Shown: positions 32,097 through 40,475, counted from the first letter of the stretch. The stretch: DNA of 41,298 nt from an uncultured Butyricimonas sp. (GCA_944321845.1 CALUMT010000032.1:1-41298), one strand, 5' to 3'. Notes: generated by a model from the letters alone, not told the origin. Made by a program: numbers and translations.

Positions 32097-32108
32097 ATCT
32101 TTCTTCTG

Positions 32109-32792
32109 TTAGTTATTCATTTTTTCTTTTTTTTCTGCATTAAAAACCCTCCTTAACAAGTCCAACTCCCTGGGAGTTATCACCATCCGTTCGTTATTTT
32201 GTTTAGAGGCATTCCGCAAGGCCCTCCAGGCCTGCAGGCTGTGAAGCCCGACCCCGAGTTGTACGTCCACCATTCCCTTCATCTCCACCTGCCGGGCAAA
32301 ATCCTCGATCATCATCTTCTGGTTCATCTCCCTGTCCATTTTCTCCACGGGACGGGAAGCCGCCCACAACGCCCCCCGCAGGTTCTGGTGGGCATTCTGC
32401 AACAAGGGATTCAACCGGATGGTCCGCTCCAGGAAACGGGGCAGAATCAGCACCTCCGCCAGCATCACCGTATCCCGGCTCAGAAAAACGCCCAGCAGAT
32501 AATCGGCTCCCGCGAGACTGTCCGTTATCACCACCTCCGCCGGAACGTAGCCCACGTGGGAAAAACGAAGCGTATCCCCCACCTGCACCCGCAAAGAGAA
32601 ACATCCCTTCTCATCCACTCCCCAGGAAACCTCTCCCTGGTGACACACGGCACCAGTCAACGGCTGCAGGCTATCCTTATCCCACACGACTCCCACCACG
32701 GACAGTTCCCGCCCGTTCCGCTCCTGCCCTTCCGCGACCGTCCAGGCAACGAGCAACAATCCCCAGAGCATCCATCTCACCCACATAGACAT
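32109..32792 (-). CDS. Carboxypeptidase-regulatory-like domain protein, secreted
   Basis: A 227-aa protein. A signal peptide (about residues 1-22, ending near AEGQ) precedes a single CarboxypepD_reg-like beta-sandwich (about 30-110): VVGVVWDKDSLQPLTGAV and LRFSHVGYVPAEVVI are its typical strands. The rest (about 125-227) is helical and charged, rich in Met, Gln, Arg and Asn, with no motif I recognise. Such proteins sit in the periplasm or outer membrane; the function is unknown. Two Met codons (1 and 3) are possible starts. It begins 1 bp after the GT2 gene, so the two are translated from one mRNA. Confidence 0.82.
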   Translation of the reverse strand: MSMWVRWMLWGLLLVAWTVAEGQERNGRELSVVGVVWDKDSLQPLTGAVCHQGEVSWGVDEKGCFSLRVQVGDTLRFSHVGYVPAEVVITDSLAGADYLLGVFLSRDTVMLAEVLILPRFLERTIRLNPLLQNAHQNLRGALWAASRPVEKMDREMNQKMMIEDFARQVEMKGMVDVQLGVGLHSLQAWRALRNASKQNNERMVITPRELDLLRRVFNAEKKEKMNN

Positions 32793-32793
32793 T

Positions 32794-33924
32794 CTATTTC
32801 CATTTACTCCGGTTAAACAACACGTACAGGTTCATTCCCCAATGGAATATAAACCCGGAAACCGCCACCAGCAACGAGGCAAGTAACAACCTCTCCTGCC
32901 TCAAACATTTCACACACGCGCTCAACGCTACTCCCTCGACGATCAGCATGACCAACAGCAACGCCATCACGTACAGGGGATATACCCCCTGGATTGCCAG
33001 AAATATGCCCCCGCCATAAAAAAACAGCCGCACGATGGAATGCCAATCCATGCACAACCTTTTCCCTAACGGGAATTCCAGTTTGCAGGCGTAATGGTAC
33101 AACATCTCATTTATTCTTTCCATCCGGTGCTCCGCCCGCTCCTCAATTACGGCAGCAGCCCCGTCATGTATCACGCGGGATTCCCCGAATCTCGACAAAT
33201 CCCGGGCAATATCGCTGTCATATCCCAGGTAGGACTGTGAATTCTTCACGAATCCCCTGTTCTCCAGGTAGAACTTCTTACGGTAAGCCAGATTGCAACC
33301 GTTTCCCAACAGGCATCCCCGCTTGCCGGCAGACAGCATATCCAGGAAATGCCACATCCGAAACACTTTGAAGAAATTGGATCTTCCCCCCGAGGGTTCA
33401 TCCCCCACCAGCCCCATCACGACGGCCGTATTCCCGTCAAAACCGGCCCGCATCCGGCTCACCCACTCCCGGGTCAACGGACGGCAACTTGCCTCCGAGA
33501 ACAACAGGATATCGTGTTTGGCTGCCAAAACCCCGATGTTTATCGCCAGTTTTTTCGTGAAACGGAACTTCGTGTCCGGATAAATCCTGGTACAACGCAA
33601 CCGCGGGTAATCCCGCTGCAACTCCTTAAGCACATCCTCCGTCTCATCCTCCGAACACTCGTCCACCACGATAACCTCGTAATCCGGGTAATCCTGATCC
33701 AAAAAACGGGGAAGATTCCGACGCAACTGCTCCGCACGGTTATGGGAAGTGATGATCACGGAAACCCCTTCGTTCTCCGCACTGCCGATTCCCTTCTCCG
33801 GTCGGGACACGACCAGACAACGCCGCACCCATTGAACACCCAGCACGACCAGCAACACCACCTCGGCGACGACCAGATAGCCGTACATTCCGAAACTTTC
33901 CCAGACAAAAACAATACGTTCCAT
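32794..33924 (-). CDS. Family 2 glycosyltransferase, membrane-anchored
   Basis: A 376-aa GT-A fold enzyme. One N-terminal helix (about 15-33) is followed by the GT2 domain: VSVIITSHNRAEQLRRNLP (54-72), VIVVDECSEDETEDV (84-98), then NGCNLAYRKKFY as acceptor region. Two C-terminal helices (about 308-345) close the protein. The position where GT2 enzymes have the metal-binding DxD (usually DADC) reads SEASC (143-147), so both Asp are replaced. Either metal binding differs or activity is lost. The sugar donor and acceptor are unknown; the downstream CarboxypepD_reg gene may be its partner. Divergent from prmA. Confidence 0.88.
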   Translation of the reverse strand: MERIVFVWESFGMYGYLVVAEVVLLVVLGVQWVRRCLVVSRPEKGIGSAENEGVSVIITSHNRAEQLRRNLPRFLDQDYPDYEVIVVDECSEDETEDVLKELQRDYPRLRCTRIYPDTKFRFTKKLAINIGVLAAKHDILLFSEASCRPLTREWVSRMRAGFDGNTAVVMGLVGDEPSGGRSNFFKVFRMWHFLDMLSAGKRGCLLGNGCNLAYRKKFYLENRGFVKNSQSYLGYDSDIARDLSRFGESRVIHDGAAAVIEERAEHRMERINEMLYHYACKLEFPLGKRLCMDWHSIVRLFFYGGGIFLAIQGVYPLYVMALLLVMLIVEGVALSACVKCLRQERLLLASLLVAVSGFIFHWGMNLYVLFNRSKWK

Positions 33925-33959
33925 GGTTATAAAAATAAAACTGCTCCTCTAAAAACGTG

Positions 33960-33967
33960 CGAAGATA
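33960..33967 (-). promoter_or_regulatory. Candidate -7 element for the GT2 gene
   Basis: Reads TATCTTCG on the minus strand, one mismatch from consensus, 35 bp before the ATG, in the divergent gap with prmA. Confidence 0.45.
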
Positions 33968-33973
33968 CACAAA

Positions 33974-33981
33974 TATTTTCG
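33974..33981 (+). promoter_or_regulatory. Candidate -7 element for prmA
   Basis: TATTTTCG, 25 bp before the prmA ATG. It is followed by a second similar stretch (TTACTTCGCG), so the exact box is uncertain. Confidence 0.45.
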
Positions 33982-34006
33982 TTACTTCGCGAAAAAATCA
34001 AATAGC

Positions 34007-34876
34007 ATGTTTTACACGGAACTTACTTTTCACATCACTCCCCACGTGGAAGATATCGCCGATGCCCTCATGGCCGCGCTCGGTGAGATCGGTTACGACA
34101 GTTTCTCCTACACGGAGGACGGCTTCCAGGCCTACATTCCCTCCGACCAGTACAACGAAGAAGCGGTAACCGGCCTCGAACTTCTCCCCTTCCTCCAGGA
34201 CTCCTTCTCGATTACCTGGGAAAAGGCGGAAATCGAAAACCAGGACTGGAATAAAATATGGGAAGAGAATTTCACCCCGATCATCGTAAAGGACCGGATT
34301 CTGGTCCGGGCCGGATTCCACCCCACCGTCCCGGGCATCGAGCACGAGATTATCATCGACCCCAAGATGAGTTTCGGAACCGGTCACCACGCCACCACGG
34401 CCCTCATGCTGGAAACCATACTCGACCTGAAACCCTTCTTCGCCGGCAAGGACGTGCTGGACATGGGATGCGGGACAGGTATTCTTTCCCTTATGGCTTC
34501 TCAGGCCGGAGCCCGGGAAATCACCGGCATCGACATCGACGAATGGGCCTATACCAACGCGCAGGAAAACATGAAGACGAACAACATCCACAACCTCCGC
34601 GTGCGCATCGGCGATGCCTCCCTGCTTGACGGCAGCGAAACCTTCGACATCATCCTGGCCAACATCAACCGCAACATCCTGCTCAACGACATGGCCCGCT
34701 ATACTGCCGTGCTCCGTCCCGGCGGGAAACTCATCATCAGCGGATTCTATATCAACGACATTCCCCTTCTCGAGGAGGAAGCCAACCGACTGGGACTCAC
34801 CCTGGAATCCTACAAGGAAAAAGACCGTTGGGCCGCCGTCATTTTTACAACAGGGAATACCATAAAACAACAATAG
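34007..34876 (+). CDS. prmA: Ribosomal protein L11 methyltransferase
   Basis: Uses S-adenosylmethionine to trimethylate ribosomal protein L11. The 289 aa have an N-terminal substrate-recognition domain (about 1-95) and a class I methyltransferase domain: MSFGTGHHATT (121-131), the SAM-binding loop DMGCGTGIL (152-160), GIDIDEWA (motif II) and ILANINRNILL (motif IV, NxxxxIL). The length is typical. It is followed by the lysC leader region; the terminator at 35054-35094 would also end any prmA transcript that reads that far. Confidence 0.95.
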   Translation: MFYTELTFHITPHVEDIADALMAALGEIGYDSFSYTEDGFQAYIPSDQYNEEAVTGLELLPFLQDSFSITWEKAEIENQDWNKIWEENFTPIIVKDRILVRAGFHPTVPGIEHEIIIDPKMSFGTGHHATTALMLETILDLKPFFAGKDVLDMGCGTGILSLMASQAGAREITGIDIDEWAYTNAQENMKTNNIHNLRVRIGDASLLDGSETFDIILANINRNILLNDMARYTAVLRPGGKLIISGFYINDIPLLEEEANRLGLTLESYKEKDRWAAVIFTTGNTIKQQ

Positions 34877-34908
34877 CCATATAAATTTCACAAAAAGTTA
34901 GCCAAACT

Positions 34909-34940
34909 ATTGCAAATCTCGAATAGATGCGCGACATTTG
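34909..34940 (+). promoter_or_regulatory. Candidate promoter of the lysC-lysA leader
   Basis: ATTG (34909-34912), 20-bp spacer, GACATTTG (34933-34940). Each box has one mismatch to TTTG / TAnnTTTG, and the spacing is right. Transcription would begin about 20 bp before the leader ORF. Confidence 0.5.
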
Positions 34941-34966
34941 CCCTCGCTAAAGACAAAAGAAACGAC

Positions 34967-35029
34967 ATGACAGTATTCATGAAATCATATAAACAGATGA
35001 TGGTTTTGCAAAGGATCTTTGCAGGCTGA
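34967..35029 (+). CDS. Leader peptide of the lysC-lysA operon (candidate)
   Basis: A 20-codon ORF encoding MTVFMKSYKQMMVLQRIFAG. It ends inside the region that folds into alternative hairpins ahead of the lysC terminator. It has two Lys (codons 6 and 9) and four Met, including a tandem Met-Met at 34997-35002, just before the pause hairpin (35007-35023). Met and Lys are both products of the pathway that LysC begins. A ribosome held at the Met-Met codons would cover the left arm of the pause hairpin. Not recognised from any named family; translation is inferred. Confidence 0.55.
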   Translation: MTVFMKSYKQMMVLQRIFAG

Positions 35030-35094
35030 GTCTGTTATGATATAAAAAACCACGAAAAGAGCCTGTGTAGATCACGCGGGCTCTTTTCTTTTTA
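35007..35094 (+). promoter_or_regulatory. Transcription attenuator of lysC-lysA (candidate)
   Basis: There are three mutually exclusive pairings. The pause hairpin is TGCAAAG (35007-35013) with CTTTGCA (35017-35023). The antiterminator is GCAGGCT (35021-35027) with AGCCTGT (35060-35066), 7 bp including one G-U. The terminator stem is 35054-35063 with 35079-35088. The antiterminator shares bases with the 3' arm of the pause hairpin and with the 5' arm of the terminator, as in classic amino-acid attenuators. Stalling early in the leader ORF would favour read-through into lysC. Confidence 0.6.
35054..35094 (+). terminator. Intrinsic terminator ahead of lysC
   Basis: A 10-bp stem (GAAAAGAGCC 35054-35063 with GGCTCTTTTC 35079-35088), with inner pairing GTG/CAC, followed by TTTTTAA. 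It ends only 22 bp before the lysC ATG, which fits an attenuator better than a simple prmA terminator. Confidence 0.85.
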
Positions 35095-35115
35095 ATAACA
35101 TCAAAACACGAAACT

Positions 35116-36441
35116 ATGAACGTATTGAAATTTGGAGGTACCTCCGTTGGCAGCGCTCAGCGCATTCAGGCAGTGGCACAACTTATCTCTGACGACCAAC
35201 CCAAAATCGTCGTCCTTTCCGCCATGAGCGGCACTACCAACCAACTCATCGAGATAACCAAAGCCCTGTACCAGGACAAACAGGCCGACGCCACCAATAT
35301 TATCCAGAACATGGAACTGAACTACCTGATGGTCTGCAATGAATTATATTCCACGAACGTATGGAAACAGACCGCCGGCCAGTTCGTGCGGGACATATTC
35401 ACCTATCTCCGCTCCTTCTCCGCGCTGGACTTCCACCCGCTGCAGGAGAAGATTATCGTGGCCCAGGGGGAAATCCTCTCTACCACCCTCATGTATTATT
35501 ATCTCCAGGAGCAGAACATCACCTCCACCCTCCTGCCCGCCCTCGACTTCATGCGTGTCGACAAGGACAGGGAACCGGACTATTTCTACATCCAGCAAAA
35601 CCTCAACCGCCTGCTGGCCGCACCGACCACCCAGGGTATCATCATCACCCAGGGCTTCATCTGCCGTAACGTCCACGGGCAAATCGACAACCTGCTGCGC
35701 GGGGGAAGCGATTATTCCGCCGCCCTCATCGGAGCCGCCATCCATGCCAACGAAATCCAGATATGGACCGACATCGACGGGGTACACAACAACGATCCCC
35801 GCTACGTCACCGGCACCCACGCCATCCGCCAGCTATCCTTCGACGAGGCAGCCGAACTGGCCTATTTCGGGGCCAAGATCCTTCACCCCTCCAGTATCGC
35901 CCCGGCCAAGAAGACCGATATTCCCGTCCGCCTGAAGAATACCCTGAACCCGACCGACGAGGGAACGCTCATCATCCGGGACAGCACTACCACCGGCATC
36001 CGCGCCATAGCGGCAAAGGACGACATCACCGCCATCAAGATACAATCCAGCCACATGCTCCTCGCCTACGGCTTCGTGAAGAAAGTGTTCGAGGTATTCG
36101 ACAACTGGAAGACCCCCATCGACATGATCGCTACCTCCGAAGTGGCCATCTCCCTCACGATTGATGACACCCGCCACCTGGCCGAAATCAAGAAAGAACT
36201 GGCCCGCTACGGCACCATCGAGATCGAGGAGAAACTGTCCATCATCTGCGTCACCGGTAATTTCAAGCACGACACCGCGGGCGTTGTCGCCCAGGTAGTC
36301 AATGCCCTGACCGACATTCCCCTGCACATGATTTCCTACGGGGCCAGCGACCATAGCGTTTCCCTTCTTGTGGCCGGCGAGAACAAGCAACGCGCCCTCG
36401 TCGCCCTTCACAATCATTTATTCAACACACCTAACAATTGA
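35116..36441 (+). CDS. lysC: Aspartate kinase, monofunctional
   Basis: Phosphorylates L-aspartate, the first step toward lysine, threonine, methionine and diaminopimelate for the cell wall. The 441 aa begin with the kinase motif NVLKFGGTSVGS (KFGGTS at 5-10). RGGSDYSAALIGAAI (about 195-210) and WTDIDGVHNNDPR follow as the catalytic and nucleotide regions. Two ACT domains (about 305-441, for example ITAIKIQSSHM and LSIICVTGNF) should bind an end-product inhibitor, most likely lysine given the partner lysA. No homoserine dehydrogenase domain is fused. lysA follows after 8 bp. A leader-peptide attenuator candidate lies directly upstream. Confidence 0.95.
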   Translation: MNVLKFGGTSVGSAQRIQAVAQLISDDQPKIVVLSAMSGTTNQLIEITKALYQDKQADATNIIQNMELNYLMVCNELYSTNVWKQTAGQFVRDIFTYLRSFSALDFHPLQEKIIVAQGEILSTTLMYYYLQEQNITSTLLPALDFMRVDKDREPDYFYIQQNLNRLLAAPTTQGIIITQGFICRNVHGQIDNLLRGGSDYSAALIGAAIHANEIQIWTDIDGVHNNDPRYVTGTHAIRQLSFDEAAELAYFGAKILHPSSIAPAKKTDIPVRLKNTLNPTDEGTLIIRDSTTTGIRAIAAKDDITAIKIQSSHMLLAYGFVKKVFEVFDNWKTPIDMIATSEVAISLTIDDTRHLAEIKKELARYGTIEIEEKLSIICVTGNFKHDTAGVVAQVVNALTDIPLHMISYGASDHSVSLLVAGENKQRALVALHNHLFNTPNN

Positions 36442-36449
36442 TTATATAT

Positions 36450-37613
36450 ATGACCACAAACACGACAACTCACCTGGGACATCTTCCCACACCGTTCTAC
36501 TATTACGACGCCGAACTGCTCGAGCAGACCCTGGCCGCCGCGGCTGCAGCCGCCCGGCCGGGCAATTACCGGATTCACTACGCCCTCAAGGCCAACGCCA
36601 ATCCCGGTATACTGAGAGCCATCTGCCGCCACGGCTTCGGGGCAGACTGCGTCAGCGGCAATGAGGTGGCACACGCCATCCGGAACGGTATTGCCCCTTC
36701 CCGTGTCGTCTATGCCGGCGTGGGCAAAAGCGACCGCGAAATTGCCCTCGCCCTGCGGGAGGATATCTATTGCCTGAACTGCGAATCACTCCCCGAGCTG
36801 GAAGTCATCCAACAGATTGCCCGGGAACAGGGCAAAATCGCCCGGGTAGCCCTCCGCGTCATCCCGAACGTCGACGCCCACACCCACCGCTACATCACCA
36901 CCGGCACCGAGGAAAACAAATTCGGGTTCACCCTCGACACCCTTCCCCGGGCCATCTCCTATTGCCGGGAAGCCTCCGCCCTCCAGCTCATCGGCCTGCA
37001 TTTCCACATCGGTTCACAGATCACCGACATGGGGGCCTTCCGTACGCTGTGCGAACGGGTAAACACCATTCAGGCCGACCTGCAGGCCCAGGGTATCACC
37101 TTCCCCTACCTCAACCTGGGCGGGGGACTGGGCATTGACTACGAGCATCCGGACCTCCACCCCATTCCCGACTTCGAGCGCTACTTCGCCACCTTCCGCG
37201 AGCATCTCCGCCCACTTCCCGGTCAGGAGGTACACTTCGAACTCGGACGTTCGCTGGTTGCCCAATGCGGCCGCCTCATCACCCGGGTTCTCTACGTGAA
37301 GAAAGGGAAGAACAAGGATTTCGTCATCGTCGACGCCGGCATGAACGACCTCCTGCGTCCCGCCCTCTACCAGGCCCGGCACCACATCGAAAACCTGACC
37401 TCCAACGGGCCACTCTCCCGCTACGATGTCGTGGGACCGATATGCGAATCCTCCGACAGCTTCGGACAGGACATCCTTCTCCCCGCCACCAGCCGGGGCG
37501 ACCTCATCGCCATCCGATCCTGCGGAGCCTACGGCGAAGCCATGGCCTCCCGCTACAACCTCCGGGACCTCATCCAGGGCTACTTCTCGGACGCCCTCCC
37601 CATATCGCACTGA
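36450..37613 (+). CDS. lysA: Diaminopimelate decarboxylase
   Basis: A PLP enzyme that decarboxylates meso-diaminopimelate to lysine, the last step. The 387 aa form a fold-type III alanine-racemase-like barrel. The Schiff-base Lys47 is in HYALKANANP, GLHFHIGSQ (about 187-195) binds the cofactor phosphate side, LNLGGGLGIDY follows, and CESSD (about 327-331) contributes the catalytic Cys and substrate Glu. The ATG at 36450-36452 is used; a TTG at 36438 is open but overlaps the lysC stop. It pairs with lysC as first and last enzyme in one operon, a common Bacteroidetes layout. Confidence 0.95.
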   Translation: MTTNTTTHLGHLPTPFYYYDAELLEQTLAAAAAAARPGNYRIHYALKANANPGILRAICRHGFGADCVSGNEVAHAIRNGIAPSRVVYAGVGKSDREIALALREDIYCLNCESLPELEVIQQIAREQGKIARVALRVIPNVDAHTHRYITTGTEENKFGFTLDTLPRAISYCREASALQLIGLHFHIGSQITDMGAFRTLCERVNTIQADLQAQGITFPYLNLGGGLGIDYEHPDLHPIPDFERYFATFREHLRPLPGQEVHFELGRSLVAQCGRLITRVLYVKKGKNKDFVIVDAGMNDLLRPALYQARHHIENLTSNGPLSRYDVVGPICESSDSFGQDILLPATSRGDLIAIRSCGAYGEAMASRYNLRDLIQGYFSDALPISH

Positions 37614-37624
37614 TCCCACCTTCA

Positions 37625-37658
37625 ATAAAAAAAAACGCCGTAAAGGCGTTTTTTTTAT
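37625..37658. terminator. Bidirectional terminator between lysA and the DUF1016 gene
   Basis: A stem of A9 plus ACGCC-type arm (to 37639) with GGCG plus T8 (37645-37656) around the loop GTAAA. It has A-rich and T-rich flanks on both sides, so it can end both convergent transcripts. Confidence 0.9.
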
Positions 37659-37723
37659 TTCCATTTCCCCATCAAAATCACAAATGGAAAGCAAATAATC
37701 ATAACATCTTTCGTCTGTAATGA

Positions 37724-38857
37724 TTATAATAGCTTCTTTAATTCTTCCATATCAGGTAGTGCCTGTTTTAGTTTTTCAGGCATTTCATCCGATGTTTTAT
37801 ACGTGGCAACCCCTAATGGTTTATCATAGTCTTGAATTACATACTCCACATACTTCTTATGGGCATTCTTGCACAACACTATACCAATTGATGGATTCTC
37901 GTGTGGCTTACGCATTTGGTCATCCACTATACGAAGATATGTACATAATTGTCCCAAATATGAAGATTTGAATACTCCTTTCTTTAATTCGATCACGACC
38001 AACGCATTCAATTCCCGATTAAAGAATATCAAATCGGGGAAATGCTCTATTCCATAGACCTCTAACTTATACTGATTACCGACAAAAGCAAAGTCACGAC
38101 CAAACGTGAGGATGAATTTCTTGATATTGTGTATGATTTCCTGCTCTATAACCCGTTCATCAATATCTTCCTTATCACGTTCAGCAAGTTCTTCCACGTT
38201 GATAAAATCTAAAAGATATTCATCTTTAAACATTCCAATAGCTTTCAGAGATTGTCTTGCATCGGGAATTTTCTGAATGAAATTATTGGCAATCTCTCCT
38301 TGATGATTAAATAAATCATCTTCGATTCTTGCAGACAATACTTCTTTACTCCATTTATTTACGGCAGCTTCACGAATATAAAACAAGCGTTCTGCAAGAG
38401 AATTTGTCTTGCGGACAATTATCATATGATGAGTAAAGCCTAATCCCCAAAACGAAATAAAGTCAAAATTCTCTTTATTGGGATTTGCGATTAGCATCAA
38501 TAATTGAGTGTCAATCTCGCTAACCGTGGTTAACGATTTATTCTCCCCTATTTCGCTAACCACGGTTAGCGATTTCAAATCGTTACACCAAGTTTCATAA
38601 AACTGGCGCATAAATTTAATGTTGGCCGCCGAGAACCCACGAAGACCAGGCAGTTCTTTCTGTAATTGCTGACTAATGGTTTCTATTGCTCCTTTACCCC
38701 AAAAACCGTTTCGGGAATTTTCGGAAACATATTTACCAATACCATAATACAACGATAATTGCTCTCTGTTGGCAAGGGATGTCGCACGATACTGACTACG
38801 CAATATCGCTTCCTTAATAACCTTTACCGATTCAGTGCATTTCTGTAAATCGCTCAT
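37724..38857 (-). CDS. DUF1016 / YhcG-type PDDEXK nuclease domain protein
   Basis: A 377-aa protein. The N-terminal DUF1016 domain (about 10-160) holds REQLSLYYGIGKYV and GFSAANIKFMRQFYETW. The C-terminal PD-(D/E)xK domain (about 220-350) has the catalytic Asp275 in FPDLIFFN and Glu290-x-Lys292 in VVIELKKG. The family is often found near restriction-modification genes and mobile DNA; its exact role is unknown. Residues 96-119 are a tandem 12-residue repeat (SLTVVSEIGENK, SLTTVSEIDTQL). The ATG at 38855-38857 is preferred over a GTG seven codons upstream. The gene is much more AT-rich than lysA and floA on its two sides, which suggests horizontal acquisition. Confidence 0.92.
   Translation of the reverse strand: MSDLQKCTESVKVIKEAILRSQYRATSLANREQLSLYYGIGKYVSENSRNGFWGKGAIETISQQLQKELPGLRGFSAANIKFMRQFYETWCNDLKSLTVVSEIGENKSLTTVSEIDTQLLMLIANPNKENFDFISFWGLGFTHHMIIVRKTNSLAERLFYIREAAVNKWSKEVLSARIEDDLFNHQGEIANNFIQKIPDARQSLKAIGMFKDEYLLDFINVEELAERDKEDIDERVIEQEIIHNIKKFILTFGRDFAFVGNQYKLEVYGIEHFPDLIFFNRELNALVVIELKKGVFKSSYLGQLCTYLRIVDDQMRKPHENPSIGIVLCKNAHKKYVEYVIQDYDKPLGVATYKTSDEMPEKLKQALPDMEELKKLL
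38501..38572 (-). repeat. In-frame 36-bp tandem repeat with palindromic cores
   Basis: Two copies of a 36-bp unit (38537-38572 and 38501-38536) inside the DUF1016 gene. Each begins with an 18-bp inverted repeat: CGCTAACCACGGTTAGCG (38555-38572, 8-bp perfect arms) and CGCTAACCGTGGTTAACG (38519-38536, one arm mismatch). The unit encodes SLT-x-VSEI plus four residues. Confidence 0.8.
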
Positions 38858-38884
38858 ATTCCTGCCATTTACCCACACCCCGGC

Positions 38885-39871
38885 TTACTGCCGGGGTGTT
38901 TTCTTCTCCATCGGGTGGGCGATAGCCTCCCGCATGGTGGTGTCCGCCTCGATATTCTTCATCCGGTAATAATCCATCACCCCCAGGTTACCGCTACGGA
39001 ACGCCTCGGCCATCGCCTTGGGCACCTCCGCCTCGGCCTCGATCACCCGGGCCCGCATCTCCTGCGCCAGAGCCTTCATCTCGTGCTCCGTGGCCACGGC
39101 CATTGCCCGCCGCTCCTCGGCCTTCGCCTGGGCGATCTTCAGGTCGGCCTCTGCCTGGTCGGTCTGCAACTGTGCCCCGATATTCTTACCGATATCCACG
39201 TCCGCTATATCAATGGACAGAATCTCGAACGCCGTGCCGGAATCCAGTCCCTTGCGCAACACCACCTTCGAGATCGAATCCGGGTTCTCCAGCACCTCCT
39301 TGTGCGAGGCCGCGGAACCGATCGAGGACACGATACCCTCGCCCACCCGGGCCAGAATCGTCTCCTCACCCGCACCACCGACCAACTGCCGGATATTCGC
39401 CCGCACCGTCACCCGAGCCTTGGCGATCAACTGAATACCATCCTTGGCCACGGCCGACACGGGCGGGGTATTAATCACCTTCGGGTTCACACTCATCTGC
39501 ACGGCTTCAAACACGTCGCGGCCGGCCAGATCCACCGCCGTGGCAATCTGGAAAGTCAGGTCAATATTCGCCTTCGAGGCCGACACCAGCGCGTGCACCA
39601 CCTGATCCACGTGTCCGCCGGCCAGGTAATGCGCCTCCAGCAAATCACGGTAAAGCTCCAGCCCCGCCTTCTTCCCCTCGATCATCGCCCGCACGATAAT
39701 CGTCGGCGGTACCTTCCGCCAGCGCATCAGAATCAGCTGCAACAACGAAATCTTCACGTCAGACACCAACGCCTGAAACCATAACCCGATGGGTATAAAA
39801 TAAAGTATCATCCAGACCAGGATCAATCCCCCGGCCACCGATACCGCCAACACAAACATGTTCGTATCCAT
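38885..39871 (-). CDS. floA: Flotillin-like protein FloA
   Basis: A 328-aa membrane-microdomain scaffold protein (YqfA/UPF0365 family). A re-entrant or spanning hydrophobic segment (about 5-30) is followed by the SPFH-like domain, with [20 protein letters not shown] and [25 protein letters not shown]-type blocks (first part [15 protein letters not shown]). A Glu/Ala-rich helical stalk (about 235-290, with repeated EAEA) completes it. The length and blocks match FloA closely. It starts 2 bp after the nfeD gene, the conserved partner order, so the two form an operon. In Bacillus the pair shapes membrane fluidity and protein assembly. Confidence 0.95.
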   Translation of the reverse strand: MDTNMFVLAVSVAGGLILVWMILYFIPIGLWFQALVSDVKISLLQLILMRWRKVPPTIIVRAMIEGKKAGLELYRDLLEAHYLAGGHVDQVVHALVSASKANIDLTFQIATAVDLAGRDVFEAVQMSVNPKVINTPPVSAVAKDGIQLIAKARVTVRANIRQLVGGAGEETILARVGEGIVSSIGSAASHKEVLENPDSISKVVLRKGLDSGTAFEILSIDIADVDIGKNIGAQLQTDQAEADLKIAQAKAEERRAMAVATEHEMKALAQEMRARVIEAEAEVPKAMAEAFRSGNLGVMDYYRMKNIEADTTMREAIAHPMEKKTPRQ

Positions 39872-39873
39872 CC

Positions 39874-40341
39874 TTATTCAGTTTTTAATTTAACAACTAT
39901 CTTGTTTTTCAACACTTTCACTACCGTCACCGGGGACCCCTCGTCCAGGAAACCACTCACCGACTCGGCCTCCATCACGTTATCTCCCACCATCACCTTC
40001 CCCATCGGGGCCAACCGTCCCACGCACACGCCGGAATCCCCCACCCGCGCCAACTCATCCACCCGCTCCACCGTGCTGTCGATCCTGCTATCCAAACGGA
40101 AACGCCGCCACGTCCTCGCCCGCAGCGCGTAATACGTCGCGATACCCCCCAGGAGTGCCGCACCCAACAGGGTAAAATGCCCGGCCGTCACCCCCAACCA
40201 GGAATAAGCCGCGTACACCGCCCCCGCGATTCCCGCCAGCCCGAGTATACCAACCACCCCGGAACCCGTGAGCACCAGAAACTCCAACAGCAGCAACCCG
40301 ATACTCACCACCACCAAAGCCACTACAATAATCCATTCCAT
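39874..40341 (-). CDS. NfeD-like membrane protein, short form
   Basis: A 155-aa protein with two or three membrane helices (about 2-22, 25-45, 55-72) followed by a C-terminal OB-fold domain (about 85-155: [18 protein letters not shown] and [18 protein letters not shown]), the NfeD domain. It lacks the ClpP-like protease domain of long NfeD proteins. The ATG at 40339-40341 is chosen because it starts the first helix; the frame continues 23 codons upstream without similarity. Partner of floA directly downstream. A near-consensus -7 box is at 40365-40372. Confidence 0.9.
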   Translation of the reverse strand: MEWIIVVALVVVSIGLLLLEFLVLTGSGVVGILGLAGIAGAVYAAYSWLGVTAGHFTLLGAALLGGIATYYALRARTWRRFRLDSRIDSTVERVDELARVGDSGVCVGRLAPMGKVMVGDNVMEAESVSGFLDEGSPVTVVKVLKNKIVVKLKTE

Positions 40342-40364
40342 AACATAACATTTTTTCAACTTGC

Positions 40365-40372
40365 TAAAGATA
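40365..40372 (-). promoter_or_regulatory. -7 element for nfeD-floA
   Basis: Reads TATCTTTA on the minus strand, one mismatch from consensus, 23 bp before the nfeD ATG. It supports the shorter nfeD start. Confidence 0.5.
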
Positions 40373-40432
40373 CGCGAATTTTCGACATTTCCCTCACCCC
40401 CTATCAACAAAAAATTTCAAGCCTACTTATAG

Positions 40433-40475
40433 TTTCCTTCCGCAGTATGCTGCCGGCCATCCGGCTGGAAGGAAA
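40433..40475. other. Three-way-junction-like inverted repeat
   Basis: The outer arms TTTCCTTCC (40433-40441) and GGAAGGAAA (40467-40475) are perfect 9-mers. Inside are two small hairpins, GCAG/CTGC (40442-40453) and CGG/CCG (40454-40463). As RNA either strand could form a compact branched structure. No T run follows directly. Confidence 0.5.
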
